A stretch of DNA of 50,150 bases from NCBI RefSeq assembly GCF_902196125.1, contig NZ_CABIKG010000013.1, positions 1 through 50,150 of the forward strand, written 5' to 3'. The position numbers and the translations under genes are program-made. A model generated the notes under the pieces. It was not told the DNA's origin. It saw only the letters and a program-made list of their open reading frames with translations, and made no database searches. Position 1 is the first letter of the stretch. Each line of letters begins with the position of its first letter. Origin of the DNA: Helicobacter suis (GTDB lineage Bacteria > Campylobacterota > Campylobacteria > Campylobacterales > Helicobacteraceae). Shown here piece by piece: positions 35,261 through 44,873 of this stretch.

Positions 35261-35276
35261 TGGTATACATCTTGCA
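35261..35276 (+). promoter_or_regulatory. Sigma-54 (RpoN) promoter of flgL
   Basis: TGGTATACATCTTGCA fits the sigma-54 consensus TGGCAC-N5-TTGCW, with GG and GC exactly ten bases apart. It lies 32 bases before the flgL ATG, which leaves a leader of about 20 bases with AAGGGGG as ribosome site. RpoN control of hook and filament-junction genes is known in H. pylori. Confidence 0.82.
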
Positions 35277-35308
35277 TGTAATCTTAGTAGATTTTTTAAG
35301 GGGGTTTA

Positions 35309-37840
35309 ATGCGCATTACTGATAGTAACCGCTATAACCAGATTAATTATTACCAAAACGCGCTCCAAAATAAACTCAACACGGCAAATAATAAGATCGC
35401 CTCGGGGTTAAAATCGGAGTATGGTTATCAAAATAGCCAAGTGAATAACCAAAATCTTAAATATGGCTTTGAAACCAACACCCTTGATCAAGCCCATGAT
35501 GTTGCCAAAAGTGCTTACACCTCAACGCTTAACACCGATAAAGCTTTAGGTGAGCTCTCTAGCACAATGGAGCAATTTAAAGTTAAGCTTATCCAAGCAG
35601 CTAGTGATGTACACTCCACCACCTCCAGACAAGCCATTGCCCTAGATTTAGAAAAACTTAAAAATCATATGATCAATGTGGCTAATACCTCCATTGGGGG
35701 GGAATATCTCTTTGGAGGTAGCAAGGTCGATCGCCCTCCCTTTGATGCAGCGGGCAATTATTATGGCAATAATGAAAACCTTAACGCTTTAGTCGGCTCG
35801 CATAATCTTGTTCCTTACAATATCAGTGGGGCTAATCTCTTTTTAGGCAAAGATGCAGATAAACAAAAAAGCATTATCACTAATATTAAAAAATTTAACC
35901 AAAGCAAGCTACACCCCGATGTGATGGATTCTTTTAATAAAACCCAAAACCCCCAAGAAGTCTACATTACCGCTCAGGATACTTTGCGCGATCTAATCGG
36001 CGATGATGATAACAACCCAAGCAATGACAAACCCGAGTATTTCTATTTGCAAGGGGTACGCCCCGATGGATCGGCTTTCAAGGCCAAATTTTCTTTGGAT
36101 AAGGCTTATTCTAATAAAGATAGCGCTACCAAAGTCCAAGACTTACTCGATCAAATCGGGCGGGCTTATGGCAACACTTCTATGAATAAAGTAGTTGATG
36201 TCTCTTTAAATGCTTGGGGAGAAATACAGATTCGCGATCTCACTCCGGGAAATGCCACCCTAGATTTTCACATGCTCTCTAGTGAGCAAAATGTAGATAA
36301 CTTAGATGATTTGCGTAAAAGTAATGCCCGCGTTAGTAAATACGTTAAAAGTGCCTTTGTTACAGATAGAGGACTCTCTGAAATTCAAGGCGTACCAAAT
36401 CTTTATGATCACCGCATGCTTGATTTTAAAAGCGCTTTTATCACGCAAGATAATATCCCCGCTACCCGTAACACCCCCTTAAGTGCGATCCTAGACCCCT
36501 CTGCTGTGGTTTTAAAAATAGAGGGGACACGGCCTAATAAAGAAGATGGCAGTGTGGATAATACCCCGCTAGAACCTTTCTTTTTGCCGGTTAAGGGATC
36601 AAGTATGCAGGATTTAATGGATGGAATCAAATCTCATTTTGGCGGAAAATTAGATGTAGAACTCTCCAATGATGGGCATTTACGCCTTATTGATCGCAAT
36701 GTGCATAATAAAACCCATGATAGCCAAACCCCCCCCTTTGATGGGCAAAGAGGCCTAAGCATGAAAATTACAAGTCTAGATGATAAAGGCCTACCCACAA
36801 AAGCCCTACCCACAGATTATGCTAGCGCTTATCAAAAAACCTATTTTGCCAAACAAGGCGCGCTTTTATACAGCAATGTTTCTCAAATTGTGCCAAAGAG
36901 TATGGATTATGCCACAGGTTCTACCACCCTTGCCTCTGTAATGGGCGCTAACATCTCTGATCAAACTTATATAATGCAGATACAAGATAATAATGGCATT
37001 CCTCTTATGGCTAAATTACACCTAAGCCCACAGGGAGCGTTTTTAGAATTGCCTAATAAAGAAGGGGGGCCAGCCTATCAAATTGCGCTTTATGATCGCA
37101 CCCAAAAAACCCCTACCTTGACTAAGCCCAATGATTTTACCTACCGCCAATTAATGGATGCCATTAGTCTAGCTCTTAATTATAGTAACGCTAATCCACA
37201 AGAATACACACAAGCACAAAGCAACACCCCCTCACAGGAGAGCAAACAAGCCTTTCTTTCTCTTTTAAAACAAGCCGATGAAAGGGTAGATGTTAAGTTT
37301 AATGATAGAGGACAAATTAATATCCATGATAAAATCCACGCCACTACCCCCATGCAATTTATGTTTTTTGATTCAAAGGCCAATGACTTTAGCCCTGAAA
37401 GCCTTAAAAAAGACACCCCAAATATCCGCCTTAATGCTAATAACGCCCTCACCATAGATACCCCCCATATCCACTTTTTCAAACAATTAGATAGCGTGAT
37501 TGAAGCGGTGAGTCAGGGCATTGATCGCCCCGATGCTTTGCCCGGTTATGGCAAAGAAATACGCAATATTGGCATGCAAAATGGAATTGCATTAGTTGAT
37601 CATTTAAGCGATCACATTGAAAAGATCATCGCATCTAATGGGGCTCATAGCCGCAGTTTTTCTAATGTAATGCGCCGCAATGAAGTACTTAAAACCCAAG
37701 TAGACTCGATTCGTGCAGATACAGTGGGTACAGATGTAGCACAGACTTATAATAAATTTGCCCAGTTACGCAACAACTACAACGCCTCTTTGGCCTCTGC
37801 TAGCAAGATTAACCAAATGAGTTTAACTAATTACCTTTAA
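35309..37840 (+). CDS. flgL: Flagellar hook-associated protein FlgL (HAP3)
   Basis: An 843-residue hook-filament junction protein. The N-terminal flagellin-like coiled coil (MRITDSNRYNQINYYQNALQ; then NKIASGLKSEYGYQNSQVNN) and the C-terminal helix (ADTVGTDVAQTYNKFAQLRN, ending SKINQMSLTNYL) frame a very long variable middle region, as in H. pylori HP0295 (about 828 aa). FlgL proteins of enterobacteria are only about 300 aa. It is the only large plus-strand gene in the central window and is driven by the sigma-54 site at 35261. Its last 14 bases overlap the end of the convergent sulfatase-fold gene. Confidence 0.93.
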   Translation: MRITDSNRYNQINYYQNALQNKLNTANNKIASGLKSEYGYQNSQVNNQNLKYGFETNTLDQAHDVAKSAYTSTLNTDKALGELSSTMEQFKVKLIQAASDVHSTTSRQAIALDLEKLKNHMINVANTSIGGEYLFGGSKVDRPPFDAAGNYYGNNENLNALVGSHNLVPYNISGANLFLGKDADKQKSIITNIKKFNQSKLHPDVMDSFNKTQNPQEVYITAQDTLRDLIGDDDNNPSNDKPEYFYLQGVRPDGSAFKAKFSLDKAYSNKDSATKVQDLLDQIGRAYGNTSMNKVVDVSLNAWGEIQIRDLTPGNATLDFHMLSSEQNVDNLDDLRKSNARVSKYVKSAFVTDRGLSEIQGVPNLYDHRMLDFKSAFITQDNIPATRNTPLSAILDPSAVVLKIEGTRPNKEDGSVDNTPLEPFFLPVKGSSMQDLMDGIKSHFGGKLDVELSNDGHLRLIDRNVHNKTHDSQTPPFDGQRGLSMKITSLDDKGLPTKALPTDYASAYQKTYFAKQGALLYSNVSQIVPKSMDYATGSTTLASVMGANISDQTYIMQIQDNNGIPLMAKLHLSPQGAFLELPNKEGGPAYQIALYDRTQKTPTLTKPNDFTYRQLMDAISLALNYSNANPQEYTQAQSNTPSQESKQAFLSLLKQADERVDVKFNDRGQINIHDKIHATTPMQFMFFDSKANDFSPESLKKDTPNIRLNANNALTIDTPHIHFFKQLDSVIEAVSQGIDRPDALPGYGKEIRNIGMQNGIALVDHLSDHIEKIIASNGAHSRSFSNVMRRNEVLKTQVDSIRADTVGTDVAQTYNKFAQLRNNYNASLASASKINQMSLTNYL

Positions 37841-39947
37841 TATCTTGCAAAATAGGGCCTTTGAATAAAAAGTACCAACTTAGGCCATTGGCAATTTTAT
37901 CTTTTTCCATGAGATTTTTAGCCCGTCTTAGATCCACTGGCAAGGGCGATTTTTTAACGCGCTGGTTGTTTGAAAGATAAAACAAAGGCCTGCCCTCTTG
38001 GTAGACAAAATCAAGCCCGGGGCTTATTGAAGGTGCGGCAATGGATTCAAAACCTAGCGCAAAATTAGAATCAGAGTTACAATTTAAAGAAGTGGGATTA
38101 TTGCTAAAAAGAGGTTTACCAAAGCTCACATAAGAGTAGCCCTTAGGTGCGACAAGTTCCATAATAGTAGGCGCGATGTCTATATGCGAGCCAATGCAAG
38201 CGATCTCTTTGGGGGTGAGGTTTGGGGCATAAAGAATGAGGGGTACGCTTTTTGTCCAGTAAATATTATCTTTAGCGTATTCAAAACTGCGATCAAAGTG
38301 ATCGCCGGTGATAATAAAAAGCGAATTGGGGAATTTAGCGCTAGCTTTTTTAATAAAGAGTCCAAGGATTTTATCATACCAATAGACATGGCCTAAAAAA
38401 TTGGCATCAGGCATGTTAGTTTGTTTAGGGAATTTTTTAACAAAATGCTCAATTTGAAACACAGGTACCATAAAAGCTTTAAGGTTGACATTACGAGTAG
38501 GGTGGTTACTTAAGGTCATCACCATACTAAAGGTTTTTTGATTAACCGGGGTTTTCTCTAAGATGTAATCAAAGAGGATATTATCATGTACACCCCAGTT
38601 GCTCTCAATTGGCTCAGGATAGGCTTTAGAATCATAAGGCTTGCCTTTATTAGGATCGTCTCTAACATATTCAAGTAGCGGGGTGTTAAAAATCAGCTTG
38701 TCAAAGCCTTGTGTTTTAGTAAAACTATCTAGGCGATTCCAAATCCCACTACCTCCATAGTAAAACACATTATGAAAACCTAGCGCTTTCATTTGATTAC
38801 CAATAGCAGTAGGCAAAGGGGGGATTTTCACACCCATTCTAACAAAATTTGTATCATTGATGTTAAAAAGCCCGGTGATTTGTACATCTAAACTTTTCAC
38901 CGTACGCCTGCCATTTTCTAAAAAGAGCGGTAAAATAAAGCCATGTTTGCCATCTTGGAGTTTTTTTAAACTACTAACTAAATCAATGGCATCAAATTGG
39001 GGATCAAAATGCCAGCTAGAAAGCGATTCAGAAACAATATAAAAAACATGGGTGATGCTAGGTTTTAAGGGGTTTTGGCTGGTGTGTTTGAGAAGTTGGC
39101 GCAAATCTAGGGGAAATTTTGTGTCTTTGGGTAAATGGAAATAATCAATACTTGCCTGTAAAAGGGTTTTAGAGGTGAAATCAGAGAAGTGAATGGATTG
39201 GCTTTTTCTATAATCGCGAAAAACTAAATAGAGGTTGCGAAAGGCCCCGGGGGTGATTTTGCGTAAAAAAGGATTTTCTACGGGTTTGATGTGTAAATCA
39301 AGGGAGATGGCTGTGAGGGCTAGGCGGGCGTTGATGCCATAAAGAATCCAAAGAGAAAAGCCTAAAAAAACAGAGGTTAAAGTGGGCTTGATAGGCATGT
39401 CTTGCAGGATTTTAAAGAAAATACTAGCCCCTCTCATGGTTTTTAAATAAAGATAGTAGCAAAGAGCGCTACATAAAAGCCAGATACAAATTTTGCTGCC
39501 TATGCTGTACTCCCCGCTAATAGCCATGCTCCAAAGAACTTGAAAGGTTTGGTTGAAAGCATCTAATAAATTAGCGTCAAAAGTATCTCCATAAATGCCA
39601 TAAAAGGTAATATTAGCCACTTGTAAAAACAAAGAGAGAGTGATAGCAAAGAGCGCATAGAGGTTTGGGGTGGATTTAGATCGCAAAAGTTGTAAGATCA
39701 AAAAGATCAAAGAAAAGGCGGCCACCACGCGGTTATCGTATTTAAAACCATCTAAAAAGACCTGTTTTACTTGATCCCAGGGGATTTTACCCACCAAAGC
39801 GTCTTTATAAACCCCCATGTACAGAAAAAACCCTAAACGCATGCCTACAAATAGCAAACTTAAAAAGAGACTAAAAAAAAGAGAGTTTAGCAAGAGGCGT
39901 AAAAACCTCTGACCTAAAGAGAGTTTAGAGGAAAAAGGAGAAAACAC
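37827..39947 (-). CDS. LTA synthase-like sulfatase-fold membrane protein
   Basis: A 706-residue protein with about five N-terminal membrane helices (within residues 18-215) and a C-terminal alkaline-phosphatase/sulfatase-type domain facing the periplasm. Active-site-like segments are THVFYIVSESLSSWHF (about 300-315), the nucleophile-loop candidate ENGRRTVKSLDVQITG (about 345-360), FIITGDHFDRSF (about 555) and GSHIDIAPTIMEL. Enzymes of this class transfer phosphoglycerol or phosphoethanolamine from lipids to glycans; the acceptor here is unknown. It starts at GTG 39947, three bases after the hpaA stop, without a clear ribosome site. Confidence 0.82.
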   Translation of the reverse strand: MFSPFSSKLSLGQRFLRLLLNSLFFSLFLSLLFVGMRLGFFLYMGVYKDALVGKIPWDQVKQVFLDGFKYDNRVVAAFSLIFLILQLLRSKSTPNLYALFAITLSLFLQVANITFYGIYGDTFDANLLDAFNQTFQVLWSMAISGEYSIGSKICIWLLCSALCYYLYLKTMRGASIFFKILQDMPIKPTLTSVFLGFSLWILYGINARLALTAISLDLHIKPVENPFLRKITPGAFRNLYLVFRDYRKSQSIHFSDFTSKTLLQASIDYFHLPKDTKFPLDLRQLLKHTSQNPLKPSITHVFYIVSESLSSWHFDPQFDAIDLVSSLKKLQDGKHGFILPLFLENGRRTVKSLDVQITGLFNINDTNFVRMGVKIPPLPTAIGNQMKALGFHNVFYYGGSGIWNRLDSFTKTQGFDKLIFNTPLLEYVRDDPNKGKPYDSKAYPEPIESNWGVHDNILFDYILEKTPVNQKTFSMVMTLSNHPTRNVNLKAFMVPVFQIEHFVKKFPKQTNMPDANFLGHVYWYDKILGLFIKKASAKFPNSLFIITGDHFDRSFEYAKDNIYWTKSVPLILYAPNLTPKEIACIGSHIDIAPTIMELVAPKGYSYVSFGKPLFSNNPTSLNCNSDSNFALGFESIAAPSISPGLDFVYQEGRPLFYLSNNQRVKKSPLPVDLRRAKNLMEKDKIANGLSWYFLFKGPILQDIKGN

Positions 39948-39950
39948 GAA

Positions 39951-40706
39951 CTAATACTTGTGTTGTGCCTTTAAATCTGCAATGTCTCTAGCATAGGAGC
40001 GGATTTTTTCCCGGGTTATTTTAGTGTCAATTTCTTGCATAACCTCTGCAAAAATCTTATTAAGAGATGTTTTTACCGCATCATTAGAGTCGTCTTTGCC
40101 CTTATATAAAGAACCTAAAAGCCCTCCTGTATGCTCAGATCTGCTAGAGCGGATAAAGGGCTGTCTGATGTCTAATTCACTCAAATCTATCATAAATGAA
40201 TCAATAGCCTCCCCGCTACTTGGTTCAATAAACACAACTTTAATATAGCCCATAGAGAGGAGAACACCCTTTGTAACATCCATGCCAGTAGAAAAAATCA
40301 ACCCCGGACTAGATTTTTTCTGTTCGGTGTTTTTAGGATCGGGTCGCAAAACAATTTCCCCGCTTAACTCCAACCCTAAATAGCTTTCTTTTTTCTGAGC
40401 AAAGGAGAGATCATCTTTATCGCTCACATCTAAGATAGAAGTTTTATAACCCCGATTATTAAGTATCGCTTGGATTTTGAGCATGATTTGTTTTTTAAAC
40501 TGGTTTGCATACTCTTTAGCAATGTTATCGCTATAGCGCAATGTGGGTTTGAGTAAAATGATCTCTTGATTAGTGGCTCTAGCTTGGGGGGATTTAGATT
40601 GATAGGCCAAGCGCAAGGGGACATTATTAGTTGTGATAATATTTGGCCCACAGCCTGCAAAAAGAGTGATAATAGCCATTCCTATTAGCCATGTTTTAAG
40701 TTGCAC
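39951..40706 (-). CDS. hpaA: HpaA family lipoprotein (flagellar sheath / neuraminyllactose-binding)
   Basis: A 251-residue lipoprotein. The signal peptide ends in ITLFAGC with the lipidated Cys near residue 18. The protein then follows H. pylori HpaA closely, e.g. YSDNIAKEYANQFK, DKDDLSFAQKKESYLGLELS, GEIVLRPDPKNTEQKKS and FMIDLSELDIRQPFI. HpaA is found on the flagellar sheath and cell surface in H. pylori. I chose GTG 40706, which has AAGGAG four bases upstream; GTG 40730 is an alternative. It sits next to moaC as in H. pylori (HP0797-HP0798). Confidence 0.9.
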   Translation of the reverse strand: MQLKTWLIGMAIITLFAGCGPNIITTNNVPLRLAYQSKSPQARATNQEIILLKPTLRYSDNIAKEYANQFKKQIMLKIQAILNNRGYKTSILDVSDKDDLSFAQKKESYLGLELSGEIVLRPDPKNTEQKKSSPGLIFSTGMDVTKGVLLSMGYIKVVFIEPSSGEAIDSFMIDLSELDIRQPFIRSSRSEHTGGLLGSLYKGKDDSNDAVKTSLNKIFAEVMQEIDTKITREKIRSYARDIADLKAQHKY

Positions 40707-40771
40707 GATTCTCCTTTTATTTGAATACACCTGAAAACTCTTAGCATACTTGATCTTAAATTAGAAAGCTT

Positions 40772-41245
40772 TTAAGATCGCAAATACGATCCGCTCTTGC
40801 CTCCCTCTTTGCTTAAAAGCTTGATAGAACCTATTTCCATGCTTTTATCTAGGGCTTTAGCCATGTCATAAATGGTTAAAAGCCCGATAGAAACCCCTAC
40901 TAAAGCCTCCATTTCTACCCCCGTTTGCCCTTTGTATTTGACCTCTACCTCTAATACAAAAGCACATTCTCTTTCACACTCTATAACCCTCACCTCTACA
41001 TTGCTAAGATTAAGGGGGTGGCAAAGAGGAATGAGATGGCTGGTTTGCTTAGCTCCCATGATCGCTGCAATGATAGCGGTTTGTAAAACAGGGCCCTTAG
41101 CGATGTTTTTTTGCACAATGGCCTCATAAGCCTGTGCTTGCATGCTAATTTTCCCGCTAGCTATGGCTTTGCGCTCTGTAATTTGCTTACCCCCCACATC
41201 TACCATAGTGGGGTGGTTGTGTGGATCTAAATGGCTAAGGGGCAT
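40772..41245 (-). CDS. moaC: Cyclic pyranopterin monophosphate synthase MoaC
   Basis: A 157-residue enzyme that makes cyclic pyranopterin monophosphate, the first committed step of molybdopterin synthesis together with MoaA. Family marks: MVDVGGKQITERKAIASGKI (about 14-33), KQTSHLIPLCHPL (about 66-78) and the C-terminal VKYKGQTGVEMEALVGVSIG (about 103-122). The ATG overlaps the mogA stop as TGATG. Confidence 0.95.
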   Translation of the reverse strand: MPLSHLDPHNHPTMVDVGGKQITERKAIASGKISMQAQAYEAIVQKNIAKGPVLQTAIIAAIMGAKQTSHLIPLCHPLNLSNVEVRVIECERECAFVLEVEVKYKGQTGVEMEALVGVSIGLLTIYDMAKALDKSMEIGSIKLLSKEGGKSGSYLRS

Positions 41246-41775
41246 CACTTCTTAGGGCGGAAAACTTGGATATTTTGCGTGTTAGCCTCTAAAAAGGGGC
41301 CACCGATTAAATCAATGCAGTAAGGAATAGCCGGAAAAACTGCCTCTAAACATTCGCGGATACTCTTTGGTTTTCCGGGTAAATTAAGAATGAGGCTAGA
41401 GCCTCTAATCCCTGCGCTTTGTCTGGATAAAATAGCTGTGGGGACATATTTTAAACTAGTAGTGCGCATAAGCTCTCCAAATCCGGGTAACATCTTAGAA
41501 CAAATAGCCTCTGTAGCCTCAGGGGTTACATCGCGCAGAGCCGGACCCGTGCCCCCCGTTGTTACAATGAGCGCACAATTTGCCACATCGCTTAATTCTA
41601 TCAAGGTTTGCTCTAATAAATCTTGTTCATCTGGTAGAAGGCGGTAGACAAACTCTAGCGGGTTTAAAAGATATTCGCTTAAAACTTGCTCAATGGCTTT
41701 CCCGCTCTCATCTGCATACAACCCAGCAGAAGCCCTATCGCTAGCCACCACCACCCCGATTTTTATAGAAGTCAT
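41245..41775 (-). CDS. mogA: Molybdopterin adenylyltransferase MogA
   Basis: A 176-residue enzyme that adenylylates molybdopterin before metal insertion by MoeA. The family site is ALIVTTGGTGPALRDVTPEA (about 67-86), with LILNLPGKPKSIRECLEAVF (about 126-145) near the end. It is flanked by coupled overlaps: ATGA with moaE upstream and TGATG with moaC downstream. Confidence 0.94.
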   Translation of the reverse strand: MTSIKIGVVVASDRASAGLYADESGKAIEQVLSEYLLNPLEFVYRLLPDEQDLLEQTLIELSDVANCALIVTTGGTGPALRDVTPEATEAICSKMLPGFGELMRTTSLKYVPTAILSRQSAGIRGSSLILNLPGKPKSIRECLEAVFPAIPYCIDLIGGPFLEANTQNIQVFRPKK

Positions 41776-42212
41776 GCTAAAAGCCCACTGCCTTTAAGCG
41801 GGTGGCTTCTTTGCCCGGCATAAATGCGCTCCTTGCCTATGAGATCGTATTTCCAAATGGGGGCGTTGTGTTTGAAATCCTCTATAAAATCTGCATAAAG
41901 CTCTAAGGCATTTTTGCGATGCGGACTAATCAAACCGGCCATATAAGAACTTTGCCCTATGAGTACATCTCCGCTAGAGTGTGCCATGCATAGCTGCACG
42001 CCTAAAGAGCTAGCCTTTTTCTCCCATGCTTTAAACCAGTTAGCTAACAGGGGCGGATAAATATCAAAGCTTAAACCTTTAAAATTTTCCCCCTCAGCGC
42101 GTACCACTCCCGTAAAAACACATAGCGCCCCGCAGTTTTGCTTAGAACACAAAGACTGCCAGCTTTTATAAAGCGCTTCTGTATTTAAAGCCCCTGTTAT
42201 AATTTCTAACAT
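41772..42212 (-). CDS. moaE: Molybdopterin synthase large subunit MoaE
   Basis: A 146-residue catalytic subunit of molybdopterin synthase, which adds two sulfurs from MoaD to the precursor. Visible: GALCVFTGVVRAEGENFKGL (about 29-48), MAHSSGDVLIGQSSYMAGL (about 77-95), HRKNALELYADFIEDFKHNA and the active-site Lys region PIWKYDLIGKERI (about 118-130). It starts right after the moaD stop. Confidence 0.94.
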   Translation of the reverse strand: MLEIITGALNTEALYKSWQSLCSKQNCGALCVFTGVVRAEGENFKGLSFDIYPPLLANWFKAWEKKASSLGVQLCMAHSSGDVLIGQSSYMAGLISPHRKNALELYADFIEDFKHNAPIWKYDLIGKERIYAGQRSHPLKGSGLLA

Positions 42213-42434
42213 TTAGCCCCCACAAACAGGTGGGAGAAACACCACTTCATCGCCTGCTTTTAAGGGGGTGTGGATATCCTCTATAAGCTCTCCATTGATA
42301 GCAACCGCGCTCACAGAAAGCCAAGAGTGCAGATTTTGTTTTTCGTGTAAAATCTGTCTTAAACCCTCTAAATTACTTGCTTCTACTTCAAACGATTCTT
42401 CTTTAATTGGGCCTAAAAATTTCACATAAACCAT
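42213..42434 (-). CDS. moaD: Molybdopterin synthase sulfur carrier subunit MoaD
   Basis: A 73-residue ubiquitin-like sulfur carrier ending in VVFLPPVCGG; the C-terminal Gly-Gly is thiocarboxylated and inserts into MoaE. I chose ATG 42434, which has AAAGGAG six bases upstream. A longer frame to 42476 would run into moeA. Confidence 0.94.
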   Translation of the reverse strand: MVYVKFLGPIKEESFEVEASNLEGLRQILHEKQNLHSWLSVSAVAINGELIEDIHTPLKAGDEVVFLPPVCGG

Positions 42435-42444
42435 GTTAACTCCT

Positions 42445-43638
42445 TTAAAAGATATGGTGCAATAAGAGGGGTACAACCTCGCCTTGCTTGTATAAGCGAC
42501 CCCCTTCTTCTAAAACCAAAAGCGCGCTTTCACTCTCATGCAAGTGGGAGCGTTTGGGTATGCTAGCGTAATAGACCCCCTCTTTTAAACGCACATGGCA
42601 GGTTTTAAATTCCATGCGTAACTCCTTTTTCTCTAAATCCTGCTCTAAAATGGCCTGCACAAAGGGGGGAGTGTAGGGCTTTTCAAAGAAATGTGCCCAG
42701 ATTGCATGCCCAAAGAGATAGAAAGTTAGGGCTACTGCGGGGGGATTGCCCGGTAGGGCCAAAAGAGGCTTATGTGTGCCGTCTTTGGCATAAATACCAT
42801 AAGCCACAGGTTTACCCGGTTTGATCCTTGCATATTTAAAGGCTATTTCGCTGATATTAGCGATGGCATGTTGGGTGTGATCTAAATCGCCCTTACTCAT
42901 TCCTCCGGTGGTTATGACCATGTCACAATCTCTAAAGGCGTTGCAAATAGCCTGCTCTATACTCTCTTGATTATCTGGTAATAGCGCATAAAGTACCCCC
43001 TCCCCTCCCATTTTCTCTACCATAGCCTTAACCATGTGGTTATTCACACTGCGTACCCCCTCACCCGATGCCCCCACCTCTATAATTTCCTCCCCCCCGC
43101 TTAAAATCCCCACTCTAGGCTTTTTATACGCCTCTATAAAAACTCGGTTGATGTCTGCAAGCAAGCCTAAAGCATAAGGATTAATCACAGAGCCCTTTTT
43201 AAGCAGAAGTTCTCCTTTTTGCTGGTGAAAACCTACAGGTCTAATCCAATCATAAAACCCGCTTTGCTCTTTTAGAAAAACCCGATCGCCCTTAACTTCT
43301 ACTTCCTCCACAATCACTAAAGAATCGCTATTAAAGGGCATTTTAGCCCCTGTGAAAGTTTTGATTGTGTAGTTAGGTTGTAGCGTTAAAGGGGGCTCTA
43401 AATTAGCCGGGTTAATGGCTTGTAAGATCAAACCTTGACTTTGTAGGGTGGAGAAATCTGCTTTTCTGAAAGCATAGCCGTCCATGCTAGATGTAGGGTG
43501 ATTAGGGTTGTTTGTGGGGGCGTAAATATCTGTGGCTAAGACTCGCCCTAAAGCTTCTGAGAAAAAGACTTTTTCAGTGCCCAGTGGGCTTAAAAAAGCC
43601 GTTTGGATTGCCTCAAGTGCTTCGGCAAAACTTAGCAT
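42445..43638 (-). CDS. moeA: Molybdopterin molybdenumtransferase MoeA
   Basis: A 397-residue enzyme that inserts molybdate into adenylylated molybdopterin. Marks: NNPNHPTSSMDGYAFRKADF (about 43-62), FTGAKMPFNSDSLVIVEEVE (about 93-112), ITTGGMSKGDLDHTQHA (about 243-259) and ALPGNPPAVALTFYLF (about 290-305). I chose ATG 43638, preceded by GAGG. It lies between ribA and moaD, an arrangement that I do not recall from H. pylori, where moeA is elsewhere. Confidence 0.93.
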   Translation of the reverse strand: MLSFAEALEAIQTAFLSPLGTEKVFFSEALGRVLATDIYAPTNNPNHPTSSMDGYAFRKADFSTLQSQGLILQAINPANLEPPLTLQPNYTIKTFTGAKMPFNSDSLVIVEEVEVKGDRVFLKEQSGFYDWIRPVGFHQQKGELLLKKGSVINPYALGLLADINRVFIEAYKKPRVGILSGGEEIIEVGASGEGVRSVNNHMVKAMVEKMGGEGVLYALLPDNQESIEQAICNAFRDCDMVITTGGMSKGDLDHTQHAIANISEIAFKYARIKPGKPVAYGIYAKDGTHKPLLALPGNPPAVALTFYLFGHAIWAHFFEKPYTPPFVQAILEQDLEKKELRMEFKTCHVRLKEGVYYASIPKRSHLHESESALLVLEEGGRLYKQGEVVPLLLHHIF

Positions 43639-43645
43639 ACACACC

Positions 43646-44230
43646 TCATAGCAAATGCCCCATTTTATTTTTCTTGGTTTGTAAATACTGGTGGTTGTAG
43701 CAATTGCTTTCTACTAAAATACTACATCTTTGTACTTGTACAAAAGCCCCAATAGCTTCTACTTTTTTAGGGTTATTGGTGAGTAGTTGGATCTTGTGGA
43801 TGCCATAGTACTGCAAAATGTCTTGCACAATGCCATAATCGCGCTCATCATCTTTAAAGCCAATAGCCTCGTTAGCCTCTATGGTGTCATAGCCTTGATC
43901 TTGCAAAGCGTAGGCATTGATTTTATTAAATAGACCAATGCCCCGCCCTTCTTGGCGTAGATAAATGATCATGCCCCCTTGTTTGCCACTTTTGGCAATG
44001 CGCTCCATAGCCATTTTAAGCTCGCCCCCGCAATCACATTTTTGTGAAGAGAACACATCACCGGTTAAACATTCTGAATGTACGCGTACAAGAGGCATTT
44101 CAGAAAGTGTGGGTGTGAAGAGTACTAAATGATCAACAGCAGATCCATTTTTATTTTCTCTAAAAGACTGGATACAAAACTTCCCAAAAGGTGTTGGAAG
44201 CTTAGCTTGACTAGAAACTTGAAGATGCAT
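43646..44230 (-). CDS. ribA: GTP cyclohydrolase II
   Basis: A 194-residue enzyme that opens GTP for riboflavin synthesis. The zinc ligands are in [18 protein letters not shown] (about 47-64, three Cys). [20 protein letters not shown] (about 87-106) is the GTP-binding segment, and [12 protein letters not shown] (about 149-160) the conserved C-terminal part. I chose ATG 44230, with GAGG five bases upstream, which matches the usual length; the open frame extends further up without support. Confidence 0.94.
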   Translation of the reverse strand: MHLQVSSQAKLPTPFGKFCIQSFRENKNGSAVDHLVLFTPTLSEMPLVRVHSECLTGDVFSSQKCDCGGELKMAMERIAKSGKQGGMIIYLRQEGRGIGLFNKINAYALQDQGYDTIEANEAIGFKDDERDYGIVQDILQYYGIHKIQLLTNNPKKVEAIGAFVQVQRCSILVESNCYNHQYLQTKKNKMGHLL

Positions 44231-44264
44231 AGACACCTCGCTTATATAAAAATAGGGACTTATT

Positions 44265-44873
44265 TTAGCATTCTGCGGTGGTATTATGGTAAACAGCAGG
44301 GGCGTTTTTATTATAGATTCCACAGGCCTTTGCCAAGCCAAAATTGCGAATCACAAACCCGATAAAATCCATTGCAAATAGGGCTAGCCCTGTTAAAAAT
44401 TTTGTGATTAAATATTTTCTTTCTTGATTTTGTAGGCGCTTGCTGGTGTGGTAGAAAATTTCTCCAACTAGTGGACCTAGTGTTGGCGTGCAGATGAGGT
44501 CTTGAATACTAGGGATTTCAACAAAAGCCTCTAGGCCAAATTCCCAAAAAAAGGTAGAGACTAAAAAAGTAAAGAAAACTCCAGTTGGGAAGCGATAGCC
44601 GGCTGTGCGCGCTTGCATGTAATAAATGCCCCCAAAATAAGGGTGCATAACCCAATTAAAGATAAAGAGATCGTCATCAAAATGGGGCCCCAGACTGACA
44701 TTTTCAAGCCAACTTAAAAAGCCAAATTTTTCCTTAGTCCAGTGGGTAACACTCTCTGGCATTAAATACATTCCTATAATGCCTAGCACAAAAGCAACCC
44801 CCAAAAGCCCCACACTTAAAGCCAGATAACGCAAACGGCTACTAGGCACAAAAAAATGAATGTCTTGATCCAT
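44265..44873 (-). CDS. DUF3943 family protein
   Basis: A 202-residue protein with an N-terminal membrane helix (about 18-40) and the DUF3943 signature [20 protein letters not shown] (about 72-91), then [20 protein letters not shown] (about 108-127) and [14 protein letters not shown]. The function of the family is unknown. Its ATG 44873 overlaps the stop of a 13-codon leader frame (TAATG), and no separate ribosome site is seen; a GTG at 44948 is a possible longer start. It sits before ribA, as a similar gene does in H. pylori as far as I recall. Confidence 0.75.
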   Translation of the reverse strand: MDQDIHFFVPSSRLRYLALSVGLLGVAFVLGIIGMYLMPESVTHWTKEKFGFLSWLENVSLGPHFDDDLFIFNWVMHPYFGGIYYMQARTAGYRFPTGVFFTFLVSTFFWEFGLEAFVEIPSIQDLICTPTLGPLVGEIFYHTSKRLQNQERKYLITKFLTGLALFAMDFIGFVIRNFGLAKACGIYNKNAPAVYHNTTAEC

